Shown: positions 1 through 7,139 of the stretch, in pieces
How the letters are laid out: every line of letters starts with the position of its first letter
How positions within the stretch are numbered: the stretch's first letter is position 1
Assembly: GCA_026706505.1 (NCBI GenBank)
Contig: JAPOYQ010000384.1
Location: 1-9,127, forward strand
From: Gemmatimonadota bacterium
GTDB taxonomy: Bacteria; Latescibacterota; UBA2968; UBA8231
Length of the DNA stretch: 9,127 nt
Reading direction: 5' to 3'
Made by a program: the position numbers and the translations under genes
The notes under the pieces: generated by a model
The model's database searches: none
What the model saw: the letters and a program-made list of their open reading frames with translations, nothing else
Told to the model about the DNA's origin: nothing

Positions 1-1
1 G

Positions 2-970
<969 letters not shown>

Positions 971-973
971 TCA

Positions 974-1768
974 ATGGCCCACTACGAGTTCATCCGCTAC
1001 GAACAGCGCGACCACGTCGCCACGGTCACCCTCAACCGCCCTGAGGTCCTCAACGCCATACATCCGCCTATGGCCGAAGAACTGGCCGACGCTTGGGAGC
1101 GGATCCGCGACGATGACAGCGTCTGGGTCGGGGTTTTGACCGGCAGCGGCGACCGGGCGTTCTGCGCTGGTGCCGACCTCAAGTGGCGGGCTGAAGCAGG
1201 CGAGGCCGCGCGCAGCCACAACCGCGCCGAGGCCAGCGGGGAGGCGCGGGGCTTCCAGCGGGGCCGCGATTGCTATAAGCCGCTGTTGGCCGTGGTCAAT
1301 GGCTATGCAGTGGGCGGCGGGTTGGAGCTGGTCTTGGGGTGCGATTTGGTGGTGGCGGCCGAGCATGCGCAATTGGGGTTGCCCGAAGCGCGGCGCGGGT
1401 TGATGGCCGACGCTGGGGGCATCCACAAGCTGGTCCGGCGGCTGCCGTGGAGCGCGGCCATGCAGCTCATACTGACTGGAGAACTCATCTCGGCGGAGGA
1501 AGCGCGGCGGATTGGGCTGGTCAACCAAGTGGTGCCAGCGGAGGGCCTGCAAGCGGCTGCAGAGCAGTGGGTGGAGGCGATTTTGGCGTGTGCACCCTTG
1601 TCCTTGCAGGCGGGGAAAGAGGCGGCTGTGCGGGGATTGGAACTGCCGCTGTGGGAGGCAGTCAACACGCGCTTTCCGCTAGCCGAGCGCATGTATGAGT
1701 CAGAGGACTTTATCGAAGGACCAAAGGCATTCGCCGAGAAGCGGAAACCGGTGTGGAAGGGAAAGTAG
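974..1768 (+). CDS. Enoyl-CoA hydratase/isomerase family protein, CaiD-like
   Basis: A 264-residue crotonase-fold enzyme, acting on a CoA thioester in the cytoplasm. Oxyanion-hole segments are AFCAGADL (62-69) and NGYAVGGGLEL (109-119). Both glutamates of classical enoyl-CoA hydratases are present, E118 in GGGLE and E138 in GLPEARRG, with the same 20-residue spacing as Glu144/Glu164 of the rat enzyme, so hydration/dehydration is plausible. The C-terminus SEDFIEGPKAFAEKRKPVWKG and the GGIHKLVRRLP region closely recall carnitinyl-CoA dehydratase CaiD, also about 261 residues, from memory of the family. No CaiB/CaiC partners are visible, so carnitine is not claimed as substrate. The start ATG lies 3 bases after the dehydrogenase stop with no strong Shine-Dalgarno, consistent with translational coupling. 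The RraA gene follows after 41 bases. Confidence 0.93.
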   Translation: MAHYEFIRYEQRDHVATVTLNRPEVLNAIHPPMAEELADAWERIRDDDSVWVGVLTGSGDRAFCAGADLKWRAEAGEAARSHNRAEASGEARGFQRGRDCYKPLLAVVNGYAVGGGLELVLGCDLVVAAEHAQLGLPEARRGLMADAGGIHKLVRRLPWSAAMQLILTGELISAEEARRIGLVNQVVPAEGLQAAAEQWVEAILACAPLSLQAGKEAAVRGLELPLWEAVNTRFPLAERMYESEDFIEGPKAFAEKRKPVWKGK

Positions 1769-1809
1769 GAAAGGCTCCGCACAAACTTCAACGACTGGAA
1801 ATCACTGCT

Positions 1810-2691
1810 ATGGAAAAATTTGCTCCCTTGAACATGTCCCCAGAAGAGCTAATCGAGTACACCCCGGAGTGGGAGGGCGAGCGCTTTGCCGACGGCCGCC
1901 CCAAGGTGCCCGACGACATCCTCGAGCGCATGCGCAACGTCAGCATTACCCAGGCCTGGGGCGTCATACGCGGCCCCGGCTACAACTGGCAGTACGAAGA
2001 CGGCTGGATTTGCACGCACCCCGGCCAAGTGCTGGTGGGCCGCGCCCTGACGGCTATGTACATGCCGCGGCGACCCGTCATGCGTCGGGTCATGGAAGAG
2101 AAAGGGGAGCGGGCCGGCTGCATTGGCGACCAGATCTCGTGGCCCATTGATATGCTGGTGCCCGGAGACGTGTACGTGGCCGACGTATTTGGCAAAATCG
2201 ATCAAGGGGCCGTCATTGGCGACAATCTCGCCACTGCCATCTACGCCAATTCGGGCAACGGCGTGGTCCACGACGCGTCCGTCCGCGATATCGACGGCAT
2301 CCAAGAACTGCCCAATTTCACCAGTTTCGTGCGCGGCTTTCACCCCACCTTTGCCTCGCCCACCATCATGCTGGCCGGGGTCAACTGTCCGGTGCGCATC
2401 GGCGGTGCCACGGTCATGCCCGGCGACGTAGTCCTCGGTCGCGACGATGGCGTCGTCTTTATACCGCCTCACCTAGCCGAGCAGGTGGTCAAGACCTCCG
2501 AACTGATCTCGCTCCGCGACCGCTTTGGCAAGCAGCGTCTAGCCGAGGGCAAATACACGCCCGGCCAGATCGATACCCGCTGGTCCGATCCCATTGAGGA
2601 GGACTTCTCGCGCTGGTTAGAGAGCCATATCGACGAGCTGCCCGTGCCGCGCGCTGCCATCCAAGAGTTGCTCAAGGAGCGGACTTGGTGA
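1810..2691 (+). CDS. RraA-family protein (HMG-aldolase-like), long form
   Basis: A 293-residue member of the RraA / 4-hydroxy-4-methyl-2-oxoglutarate (HMG) aldolase family, often mislabelled dimethylmenaquinone methyltransferase. Seen in the sequence: a GDNL loop (137-140), HDASVRDIDGI (154-164) carrying the R159-D160 pair that in HMG aldolase binds the keto-acid and the divalent metal, and the C-terminal strands RIGGATVMPGDVVLGRDDGVVFIP (starting at 196), split here only for naming. Classic RraA is about 160 residues and HMG aldolases about 230. This one has extra N-terminal sequence and an extra C-terminal helical tail (about 235-293). The ATG at 1810 is preferred, with GGAA about 10 bases upstream. 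An in-frame GTG at 1753 would add 19 unconserved-looking residues and overlap the crotonase gene. The role is likely cleavage or decarboxylation of a keto-acid with its operon neighbours, or an unknown activity. RNase E regulation is unlikely given the retained aldolase residues. Confidence 0.9.
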   Translation: MEKFAPLNMSPEELIEYTPEWEGERFADGRPKVPDDILERMRNVSITQAWGVIRGPGYNWQYEDGWICTHPGQVLVGRALTAMYMPRRPVMRRVMEEKGERAGCIGDQISWPIDMLVPGDVYVADVFGKIDQGAVIGDNLATAIYANSGNGVVHDASVRDIDGIQELPNFTSFVRGFHPTFASPTIMLAGVNCPVRIGGATVMPGDVVLGRDDGVVFIPPHLAEQVVKTSELISLRDRFGKQRLAEGKYTPGQIDTRWSDPIEEDFSRWLESHIDELPVPRAAIQELLKERTW

Positions 2692-3454
2692 GCTCGGGCG
2701 GCGGCTGGCCAACGACCAATTTACCCGCCTTGAGAAAGGGCTCGGCATTCCCCCAGAGTTTGCTGCCATCGGCCGAGGTCATCGGCTCGCAGGAGTACTG
2801 GGCCAAGTACACGCGGCGCATCTGGTCGGTAGTGTTGGTGCTGCTGGAGTGAAAGTTGTAGCTGGTGAAGACGGCAATGCTGCCGGCCGGCGCGACGACC
2901 GAGACGCCGGGATCGCTGCCGAAATAGCCGATCAAATCGTTGCTCCCCTCCTCGCGGATGTGCTTGACCCACGTGCGAATGCCCGAGCGCGAAAACGGCA
3001 GCAAGTGGACGGTGCCATTGGCCTCGGACATGTCGTCGAGGGCGCACCAACAGGTTAGATACGGCTTGTGATCCGGGTAGCCGACGTAGCCCGAGTCTTG
3101 GTGCCAAGAGAACTTCATGCCAGCCTCGGCACCTTTGACTACGTATTGCTCCCAGAACAAATAGGCGTCGTCGCCTAAGGTGGCTTGGCAGATGTCGGCC
3201 ATTAGGGGGCTGAAGAGGAACTCGCGCAGCCGGGGCTGATCGCGGAAGCAATTGGAGACAAAGTAGCGGCTGTTGCGATGATTGAGGCCCAAGGAATCCG
3301 TGCCCTCGGCGTCCATCCGGGCGTTGGCTTTGTCGATGAAGGCTTGGCATTCGCCGCGCAGGAGGTCGAGATGGTGAGCGGGGATGGCGTTTTCGAGGAT
3401 GAAATAGCCCTCTTCTTTGAATTGCTGCTTTTGGGCGTCGGTGATCTGGTGCAT
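2672..3454 (-). CDS. Phytanoyl-CoA dioxygenase (PhyH) family oxygenase
   Basis: A 260-residue Fe(II)/2-oxoglutarate-dependent oxygenase of the PhyH family, which hydroxylates fatty-acyl-CoAs and many small metabolites or natural products. The iron triad is readable: H118-x-D120 in SWHQDSGYVGYPDHKPY and H202 in SYNFHSSSTN. R213/R214 (QMRRVYLAQYS) is well placed to bind the 2-oxoglutarate carboxylate. The N-terminus ITDAQKQQFKEEGYFILENAIP is typical of the family. The start at 3454 is chosen because GGGAG lies 6 bases upstream and homologues begin near here; an open frame extends to 3517 without family similarity. The gene runs against the RraA gene and their 3' ends overlap by 20 bases. The fold and cofactor set are secure; the substrate is unknown. 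Such genes are strikingly numerous in Poribacteria and Latescibacterota (general knowledge). Confidence 0.93.
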   Translation of the reverse strand: MHQITDAQKQQFKEEGYFILENAIPAHHLDLLRGECQAFIDKANARMDAEGTDSLGLNHRNSRYFVSNCFRDQPRLREFLFSPLMADICQATLGDDAYLFWEQYVVKGAEAGMKFSWHQDSGYVGYPDHKPYLTCWCALDDMSEANGTVHLLPFSRSGIRTWVKHIREEGSNDLIGYFGSDPGVSVVAPAGSIAVFTSYNFHSSSTNTTDQMRRVYLAQYSCEPMTSADGSKLWGNAEPFLKAGKLVVGQPPPELTKSAP

Positions 3455-3460
3455 GAATCG

Positions 3461-3465
3461 CTCCC
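3461..3465 (-). promoter_or_regulatory. Ribosome binding site of the PhyH gene
   Basis: On the minus strand GGGAG stands 6 bases before the ATG at 3454. This decides for that start over the longer frame reaching 3517. Confidence 0.65.
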
Positions 3466-3547
3466 GTCGATTGCAGTTTAATGTAACTGAGGCGATATAC
3501 TGATAGGCAGAACCCACTATACGCGCAACCGCGCAAAAGGAAATAAC
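3466..3547. promoter_or_regulatory. Divergent promoter region between PhyH gene and leader/pnuC
   Basis: About 90 bases separate two genes reading away from each other, so promoters for both must lie here or overlap the coding ends. On the plus strand TTGCAG (3471-3476) and TATACT (3496-3501) are 19 bases apart, a fair -10 with a poor -35. On the minus strand TTGCGC (3527-3522) followed after 17 bases by TATCAG is a weak sigma70-like pair. A short hairpin, GCGC-AACC-GCGC at 3522-3533, sits just before the leader ribosome binding site. Individual elements are tentative; promoter consensus in this lineage is unknown. Confidence 0.35.
3537..3541 (+). promoter_or_regulatory. Strong ribosome binding site in front of the leader ORF
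   Basis: AAGGA lies 6 bases before the ATG at 3548. It is the best Shine-Dalgarno sequence in this intergenic region and serves the short leader frame, not pnuC itself, whose own ATG at 3597 has no purine-rich motif nearby. Confidence 0.55.
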
Positions 3548-3595
3548 ATGCCCGCTGGACAGTACAACGGCTCAAGCGAACGCTGGTGCCGCTGA
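3548..3595 (+). CDS. Putative 15-codon leader ORF upstream of pnuC
   Basis: The frame encodes MPAGQYNGSSERWCR and stops with TGA one base before the pnuC ATG. It is supported by an AAGGA site at ideal spacing, whereas pnuC has no evident site. Ribosomes ending here could restart on pnuC, giving translational coupling. The peptide is hydrophilic, with no signal sequence and no run of one amino acid, so it does not resemble a classical amino-acid attenuation leader. It is too short for homology to help. An alternative is that the AAGGA belongs to a structured 5' UTR and the ORF is fortuitous. Confidence 0.4.
   Translation: MPAGQYNGSSERWCR
3568..3591 (+). promoter_or_regulatory. Imperfect hairpin just upstream of the pnuC start
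   Basis: CGGC (3568-3571) can pair with GCCG (3588-3591), and AGCG with CGCT inside, separated by a short mismatched stretch, around an AA apex. The structure ends 5 bases before the pnuC ATG and lies entirely within the leader ORF, so a ribosome translating the leader would melt it. It could hide the pnuC start region when the leader is not translated. Its stability has not been calculated. Confidence 0.35.
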
Positions 3596-3596
3596 A

Positions 3597-4211
3597 ATGG
3601 AAACCCCGGCAATACTCCAAGCGCTGGAACTGACCTCTTGGTGGGAGGTGCCAGCAGTCGTCTTGGCTATTCTCTACTTGGTCTTGGCGGCGCGGGAAAA
3701 CATCTGGTGTTGGGGAGCGGCTTTCGTCAGCACTGCGATTTACATCTACATCTTCTTCGATGTCAATCTGTTCCTAGAGTCGGCCTTACAGATTTACTAC
3801 TTGGCTATGGCGGTTTATGGCTGGTACCAATGGCGGCAGCCCACCGATCAATCCGCAACGCTGCCCATTTCTACTTGGTCGCTCAAAAAGCACGTCATGG
3901 TCATTGCTGTGACAGGGGCCGTTGTGGTGACGTCTGGGTATTTTTTGAGCGAAAATACAGAGGCGGCCTTGCCTTATGTCGATGCCTTCACCACTTGGTA
4001 TGCGGTGGTGACGACCTATATGGTGACGAGGAAAATTTTGGAGAATTGGGTGTATTGGTTTGTCATCGACAGCGTCTCGGTTTACCTCTACTACAGCCGA
4101 GGGCTCTACCTGACCGCTTTGTTGTTTATCGCGTATCTGGTTATCATCGTCTTTGGCTATCTGAAATGGAAAAAGGAGTACGACCAAGCAAATGTCCAAA
4201 CCGGACCGTAA
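3597..4211 (+). CDS. pnuC: PnuC-family vitamin transporter (nicotinamide riboside type)
   Basis: A 204-residue inner-membrane protein with about seven hydrophobic segments (roughly 18-33, 36-53, 62-77, 99-117, 127-144, 149-166, 170-189). Family signatures: LYLVLAARENIWCWG (27-40), STAIYIYIFFDVNLFLESALQ (starting at 45), VYGWYQW (73-79), ENWVYWFVIDSVSVYLY (149-165) and GLYLTALLF. PnuC proteins carry nicotinamide riboside into the cell by facilitated diffusion for NAD synthesis. The related PnuT (thiamine) and PnuX (riboflavin) cannot be excluded, and no NAD kinase/NadR gene or recognisable TPP riboswitch is nearby to decide. Length is slightly short but complete. It follows the leader ORF by one base and precedes pheA by 15 bases, so the three look co-transcribed. 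Its codons look more AT-rich than those of flanking genes, partly explained by membrane residues. Confidence 0.9.
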   Translation: METPAILQALELTSWWEVPAVVLAILYLVLAARENIWCWGAAFVSTAIYIYIFFDVNLFLESALQIYYLAMAVYGWYQWRQPTDQSATLPISTWSLKKHVMVIAVTGAVVVTSGYFLSENTEAALPYVDAFTTWYAVVTTYMVTRKILENWVYWFVIDSVSVYLYYSRGLYLTALLFIAYLVIIVFGYLKWKKEYDQANVQTGP

Positions 4212-4226
4212 AGAAAAATTGAGCAT

Positions 4227-5081
4227 ATGAAGCGAGCAGAGACATGCGAACCTGTGGCCATCCAAGGGCACGCCGGGTCGTTCAGCGAGGCAGCGGCACG
4301 AGCCTATTTTTCTCCAGAGACGCAACTGGTGTCACAGCCCGATTTCAAGGCGCTTTTCGCCTCGGTAGAAGACGGGTCTTGCGCTTGCGGAGTCGCGCCC
4401 ATCGAAAACTCGCTGATGGGCAGCATTCACGAGAACTACGACCTGTTGCTGCAGAGCGATGTACACATCGTGGGCGAAATCAAGCTGCGCATCGTCCACA
4501 ATCTCATCGTCAATCCAGGCGTGCAGCTAGCAGACATCCGCTACATTGCATCGCAGCCACCCGCCTTGGCCCAGTGTACCCACTTCATTCACTCGTTGGC
4601 AGGCACTCAGACGATACCGACGGATGATACGGCTGGCGCGGTCAAAGAGTTGGCCGCTAGCGGCGCACGCGACCGAGGGGCAATCGCTGGCGCGCAAGCC
4701 GCCGCCGCGTACGGAATGGAGATTCTCGTCCCCGGCATTGAGGACGCCCCGCAGAATTTTACCCGCTTTTTGGTGGTGAGCCGCCGAGCCAAGCCAGCGC
4801 CAGCCGAGCCTGCCAAGACCACGCTCGTCTTTGGGCTAAAGCACGTGCCGGGCGCGCTATGCCAGAGCCTTGCGGCCTTTGCCGAACGCGGCATCAACCT
4901 CCTCAAAATCGAGTCGCGGCCCATGCCCGAGCGGCCTTGGGAATATGTCTTCTATCTCGATTTGGAAGGCCACTTGGGGCAGAAGGCTTGTGCCCAAGCC
5001 GTGGATCACCTTCGGGAGACTACCGAATTCGTCCGCGTCTTAGGCTCGTACCAGCAGGGCGATACGGTCGGGGACCTGTAG
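4227..5081 (+). CDS. pheA: Prephenate dehydratase, monofunctional with ACT domain
   Basis: A 284-residue cytoplasmic enzyme converting prephenate to phenylpyruvate, the committed step to phenylalanine. The two-lobed dehydratase domain spans about 9-185: QGHAGSFSEAAARAYF (13-28), the PIENS motif (58-62), TDDTAGAVKELA (132-143) and NFTRF (177-181) with the catalytic threonine. A linker rich in Ala, Pro and Lys (188-197) leads to the regulatory ACT domain (about 198-274), with GAL at 209-211 and ESRP at 229-232, the residues known to bind phenylalanine for feedback inhibition. There is no chorismate mutase domain, so it is the monofunctional form, and the length is normal. The ATG follows the pnuC stop by 15 bases with only a weak GAG motif in front. 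Pairing with pnuC is not a standard arrangement. Confident call. Confidence 0.95.
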   Translation: MKRAETCEPVAIQGHAGSFSEAAARAYFSPETQLVSQPDFKALFASVEDGSCACGVAPIENSLMGSIHENYDLLLQSDVHIVGEIKLRIVHNLIVNPGVQLADIRYIASQPPALAQCTHFIHSLAGTQTIPTDDTAGAVKELAASGARDRGAIAGAQAAAAYGMEILVPGIEDAPQNFTRFLVVSRRAKPAPAEPAKTTLVFGLKHVPGALCQSLAAFAERGINLLKIESRPMPERPWEYVFYLDLEGHLGQKACAQAVDHLRETTEFVRVLGSYQQGDTVGDL

Positions 5082-5149
5082 TAAACGCGAGTGGCGGCCC
5101 CAATGCGGCCCCCATGCGGAGGCCGGACTGCAAGGTTAAGCGTCCCCTC
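5082..5149. other. Intergenic spacer after pheA
   Basis: GC-rich non-coding spacer holding short direct repeats (GCGGCCCC-type at about 5093-5098 and 5105-5113; ATGCGG at about 5103 and 5114). I see no convincing gene, promoter or U-tracted hairpin for pheA in it. Confidence 0.4.
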
Positions 5150-5222
5150 AAAAAAAGAAGCCGTCTGAAAACCCCGTACGCCTCGTAGTCAAGGCTTATT
5201 AGGTATCTCCAGACGGCTTCTT
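5150..5222 (-). terminator. Rho-independent terminator of the minus-strand operon, long loop
   Basis: A perfect 13-base inverted repeat, AAGAAGCCGTCTG (5155-5167) and CAGACGGCTTCTT (5210-5222), encloses a 42-base loop. Read on the minus strand, the stem is followed directly by seven T residues (5156-5150), the classic intrinsic form, 31 bases after the stop of the Cache-protein gene. Read on the plus strand it is followed only by a TTAGG stretch, so it would stop pheA transcription weakly at best. The loop contains a small internal hairpin (TACG-CCT-CGTA at about 5177-5187). Confidence 0.8.
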
Positions 5223-5253
5223 AGGCTAACGCTTCCCACCGAACCGTTCGGCG

Positions 5254-7083
5254 CTACTTGAGGTAGAGCAGCCGTCGAGTCTGCTCCCCGCCGGGATAGC
5301 TCAGGCGGGTGATATAGACCCCCGACGACAGAGAGACACCTCGCTGGTCGCGGGCATCCCACTGGACTTGGTAGGAGCCAGCGGCTTGGAACTGATCCAC
5401 CAGTGTGCGCACCGGCTGGCCTAGCACATTGTAGATCGCCAACCGGACCGGGCCGGAACTGGACAAGTGGTAGGCAATCTGCGTGGCGCTGTTGAAAGGG
5501 TTGGGCACATTAGGTGCCAGACCGCTGGTCGCGGCCACGGCCTTGGCGGCGACCAGTGGTTCGACGCTCACGAGCCTCATGGCACCGTCCAGCGGCAGTT
5601 CCAATACCTGGCGTCGGTCGCGATTGAGGGGAATGCTGTGCCAGTGGCCGACGACCTCGCCAGCGGCGTTGCGGGCGCGGGCCTGATAGTAGCCACTCAC
5701 CCGGCGTACTGCGCTGGAGACGGTCAGAACCGCATGGCCGTTGGCATCGGAGACTGCACTCCAGACGTAGTTGGGCGGGTGACCGGCGATGGCGCGAGAA
5801 AACTCGACAGTCAACCCTTCGACCGCGTCGCCTAAAACCGTGGCCTCCACTTCCGTTTCCATAAGGGGAGCAGCCGAGACATCACCGGGTATTCGATAAA
5901 AACCCGACCCGAAGATGTAGCTGGTTGGGAGGAAGCTTCCGTCTGCCCTAGGGATTTGACCTGCGGACGTGAAGGCGTATCCCACCTTGGGGATGTCGGC
6001 GCTGTCGGTGTCGTCCGTGGGATTGTCGAAATGGTATTGCCAGAAGCCACCTTCCGGGCCGCTGGCCGCGGCGGCGTCGATCTGATCCGCTATGAGTTCC
6101 CCGGTCACGACGTCTCGGGAAATCCCCGGAGGTCGAAGCTCGAATCGGTCTGGAAATGCGCCGTGAAACACGATGATGTTGCTGATGCTGTCCACGATAT
6201 AGAGGTACACGTTACCGTGTCTCCAAGGCCCGTTCGGATCTCTTAGGGCAACCTTGGCTTTTAAGAGGGCACCTGGACCGCCGGTCTCTCGGAGGCTTCT
6301 AAAGTACTTAGCTGCTTCCGTGACAAAGGCCTTCAGGGTTTCGCGGTCCACCACCTCCTTGGCAGTAATGGCCGGGTCGCCGTAATCGATTATTTCTTCA
6401 ACCAAGTGCGATGCATTCAGATCGAATCCGGCGAGTTGTATGATCAGAGCCGGTCGATCGGAGGTACCACGGCCAGTGCTGTAGACACTGGCGTAGCCGG
6501 AGGCACCTGGTATCCCCGGGCCCACCGCTGAGGAGACGGTCGCATCGAACGCAGTATCCGGCTCTTGCGATAATGTGGCAGTGACGGCGGCTTGAGCCTG
6601 GGCGACGGTATCAGGATCGGGCGAGACCAGGTTGGCCAGAACGGTTGCGGGGACTCCCAGCGAAGAAAGGATTTGTAAATAAATCCGGGGCTTGAGGAGT
6701 CTGCCCGACAACGTCATGTCCTTCCCGTGAAGGCGCACCCTACCAGTGGGCGTCAGTTGCACCAAGTAGGTGGAACCGAAACGATAAGGACCCCCTTCCT
6801 GCCTGAGGAGGCATCCAGAGCTGTACAATTGTCCCGTGCCCGTTGCCCCCTGGGACGCATCCCGGGACTGATCTCGCATGACCAGCGCGAAGTCCTTCAG
6901 GCTGGCACTGCCGTTTTCCACCTGTTCCGCCGTCACAGGCGGAGGAGTCCAGTCGGGAGGCAGTGGACAGTCTAGCTCCGTCTGCGCCAGGGCGGGGTGC
7001 GCCACAAAAAAGGCACAGGCCAGCACGAGCAGGCCGACGACAGGAATCATCGATGTCGAGGTGGGCAATGTTCTGGTTTTCAT
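5254..7083 (-). CDS. Secreted protein with tandem Cache-like modules and T9SS/FlgD-Ig-type C-terminal domain
   Basis: A 609-residue exported protein. A signal peptide (KTR near the start, hydrophobic 12-28, AHPALA ending at 33) has a likely signal peptidase I cut after ALA; VLAC at 20-23 is a poorer lipobox alternative. Residues about 55-225 and 240-400 form two related Cache-like units: SLKDF / TLKAF (61 / 249), GPYRFGSTYL / GPWRHGNVYL (98 / 285), H119-G / H307-G, the second ending in YIFGSGFY (389-396). An Ig-like stretch follows (about 408-497). The tail (523-609) starts NVPNPFN, has YNVLGQPVRTL and SGVYITRL, and ends LLYLK, as in type IX sorting/FlgD-Ig domains. No membrane helix or signalling output domain follows, so it probably binds a small ligand outside the cell or at the surface. 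Start: ATG 7083 (or adjacent GTG 7086), with AAGGAG at 7102-7097. It lies 56 bases after the permease gene with no terminator between, suggesting co-transcription. Confidence 0.85.
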   Translation of the reverse strand: MKTRTLPTSTSMIPVVGLLVLACAFFVAHPALAQTELDCPLPPDWTPPPVTAEQVENGSASLKDFALVMRDQSRDASQGATGTGQLYSSGCLLRQEGGPYRFGSTYLVQLTPTGRVRLHGKDMTLSGRLLKPRIYLQILSSLGVPATVLANLVSPDPDTVAQAQAAVTATLSQEPDTAFDATVSSAVGPGIPGASGYASVYSTGRGTSDRPALIIQLAGFDLNASHLVEEIIDYGDPAITAKEVVDRETLKAFVTEAAKYFRSLRETGGPGALLKAKVALRDPNGPWRHGNVYLYIVDSISNIIVFHGAFPDRFELRPPGISRDVVTGELIADQIDAAAASGPEGGFWQYHFDNPTDDTDSADIPKVGYAFTSAGQIPRADGSFLPTSYIFGSGFYRIPGDVSAAPLMETEVEATVLGDAVEGLTVEFSRAIAGHPPNYVWSAVSDANGHAVLTVSSAVRRVSGYYQARARNAAGEVVGHWHSIPLNRDRRQVLELPLDGAMRLVSVEPLVAAKAVAATSGLAPNVPNPFNSATQIAYHLSSSGPVRLAIYNVLGQPVRTLVDQFQAAGSYQVQWDARDQRGVSLSSGVYITRLSYPGGEQTRRLLYLK

Positions 7084-7096
7084 CACGAGATTTTTT

Positions 7097-7102
7097 CTCC
7101 TT
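7097..7102 (-). promoter_or_regulatory. Ribosome binding site of the Cache-protein gene
   Basis: AAGGAG on the minus strand lies 10 bases before an in-frame GTG (7086) and 13 before the adjoining ATG (7083). It rules out the upstream open frame that starts with TTG at 7143 and supports the start that yields a proper signal peptide. Confidence 0.6.
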
Positions 7103-7139
7103 GGAAAGGCAAGCTCATTGAATTCATTAAATTTACTTA

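Noticed and set aside
3548..3595. Phenylalanine attenuation leader for the downstream pheA
   Set aside because: The leader peptide has no phenylalanine and no run of any regulatory amino acid, and pnuC lies between it and pheA.
3466..3596. TPP or other well-known riboswitch ahead of pnuC
   Set aside because: I could not find the conserved TPP core (CTGAGA with a downstream GATAATGCCAGC-like arm) or another pattern I know well enough to call. The NAD-II motif cannot be judged by eye.
5160..5169. GCCGTCTGAA, identical to the 10-base neisserial DNA uptake sequence, with a near-inverted copy at about 5208-5217 (as in Neisseria terminators)
   Set aside because: Nothing else in the window looks neisserial, only one element is present, and a 10-base match on either strand by chance in 9 kb is uncommon but not remarkable. 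It is treated as part of the terminator stem; a genome-wide count of the motif would settle it.
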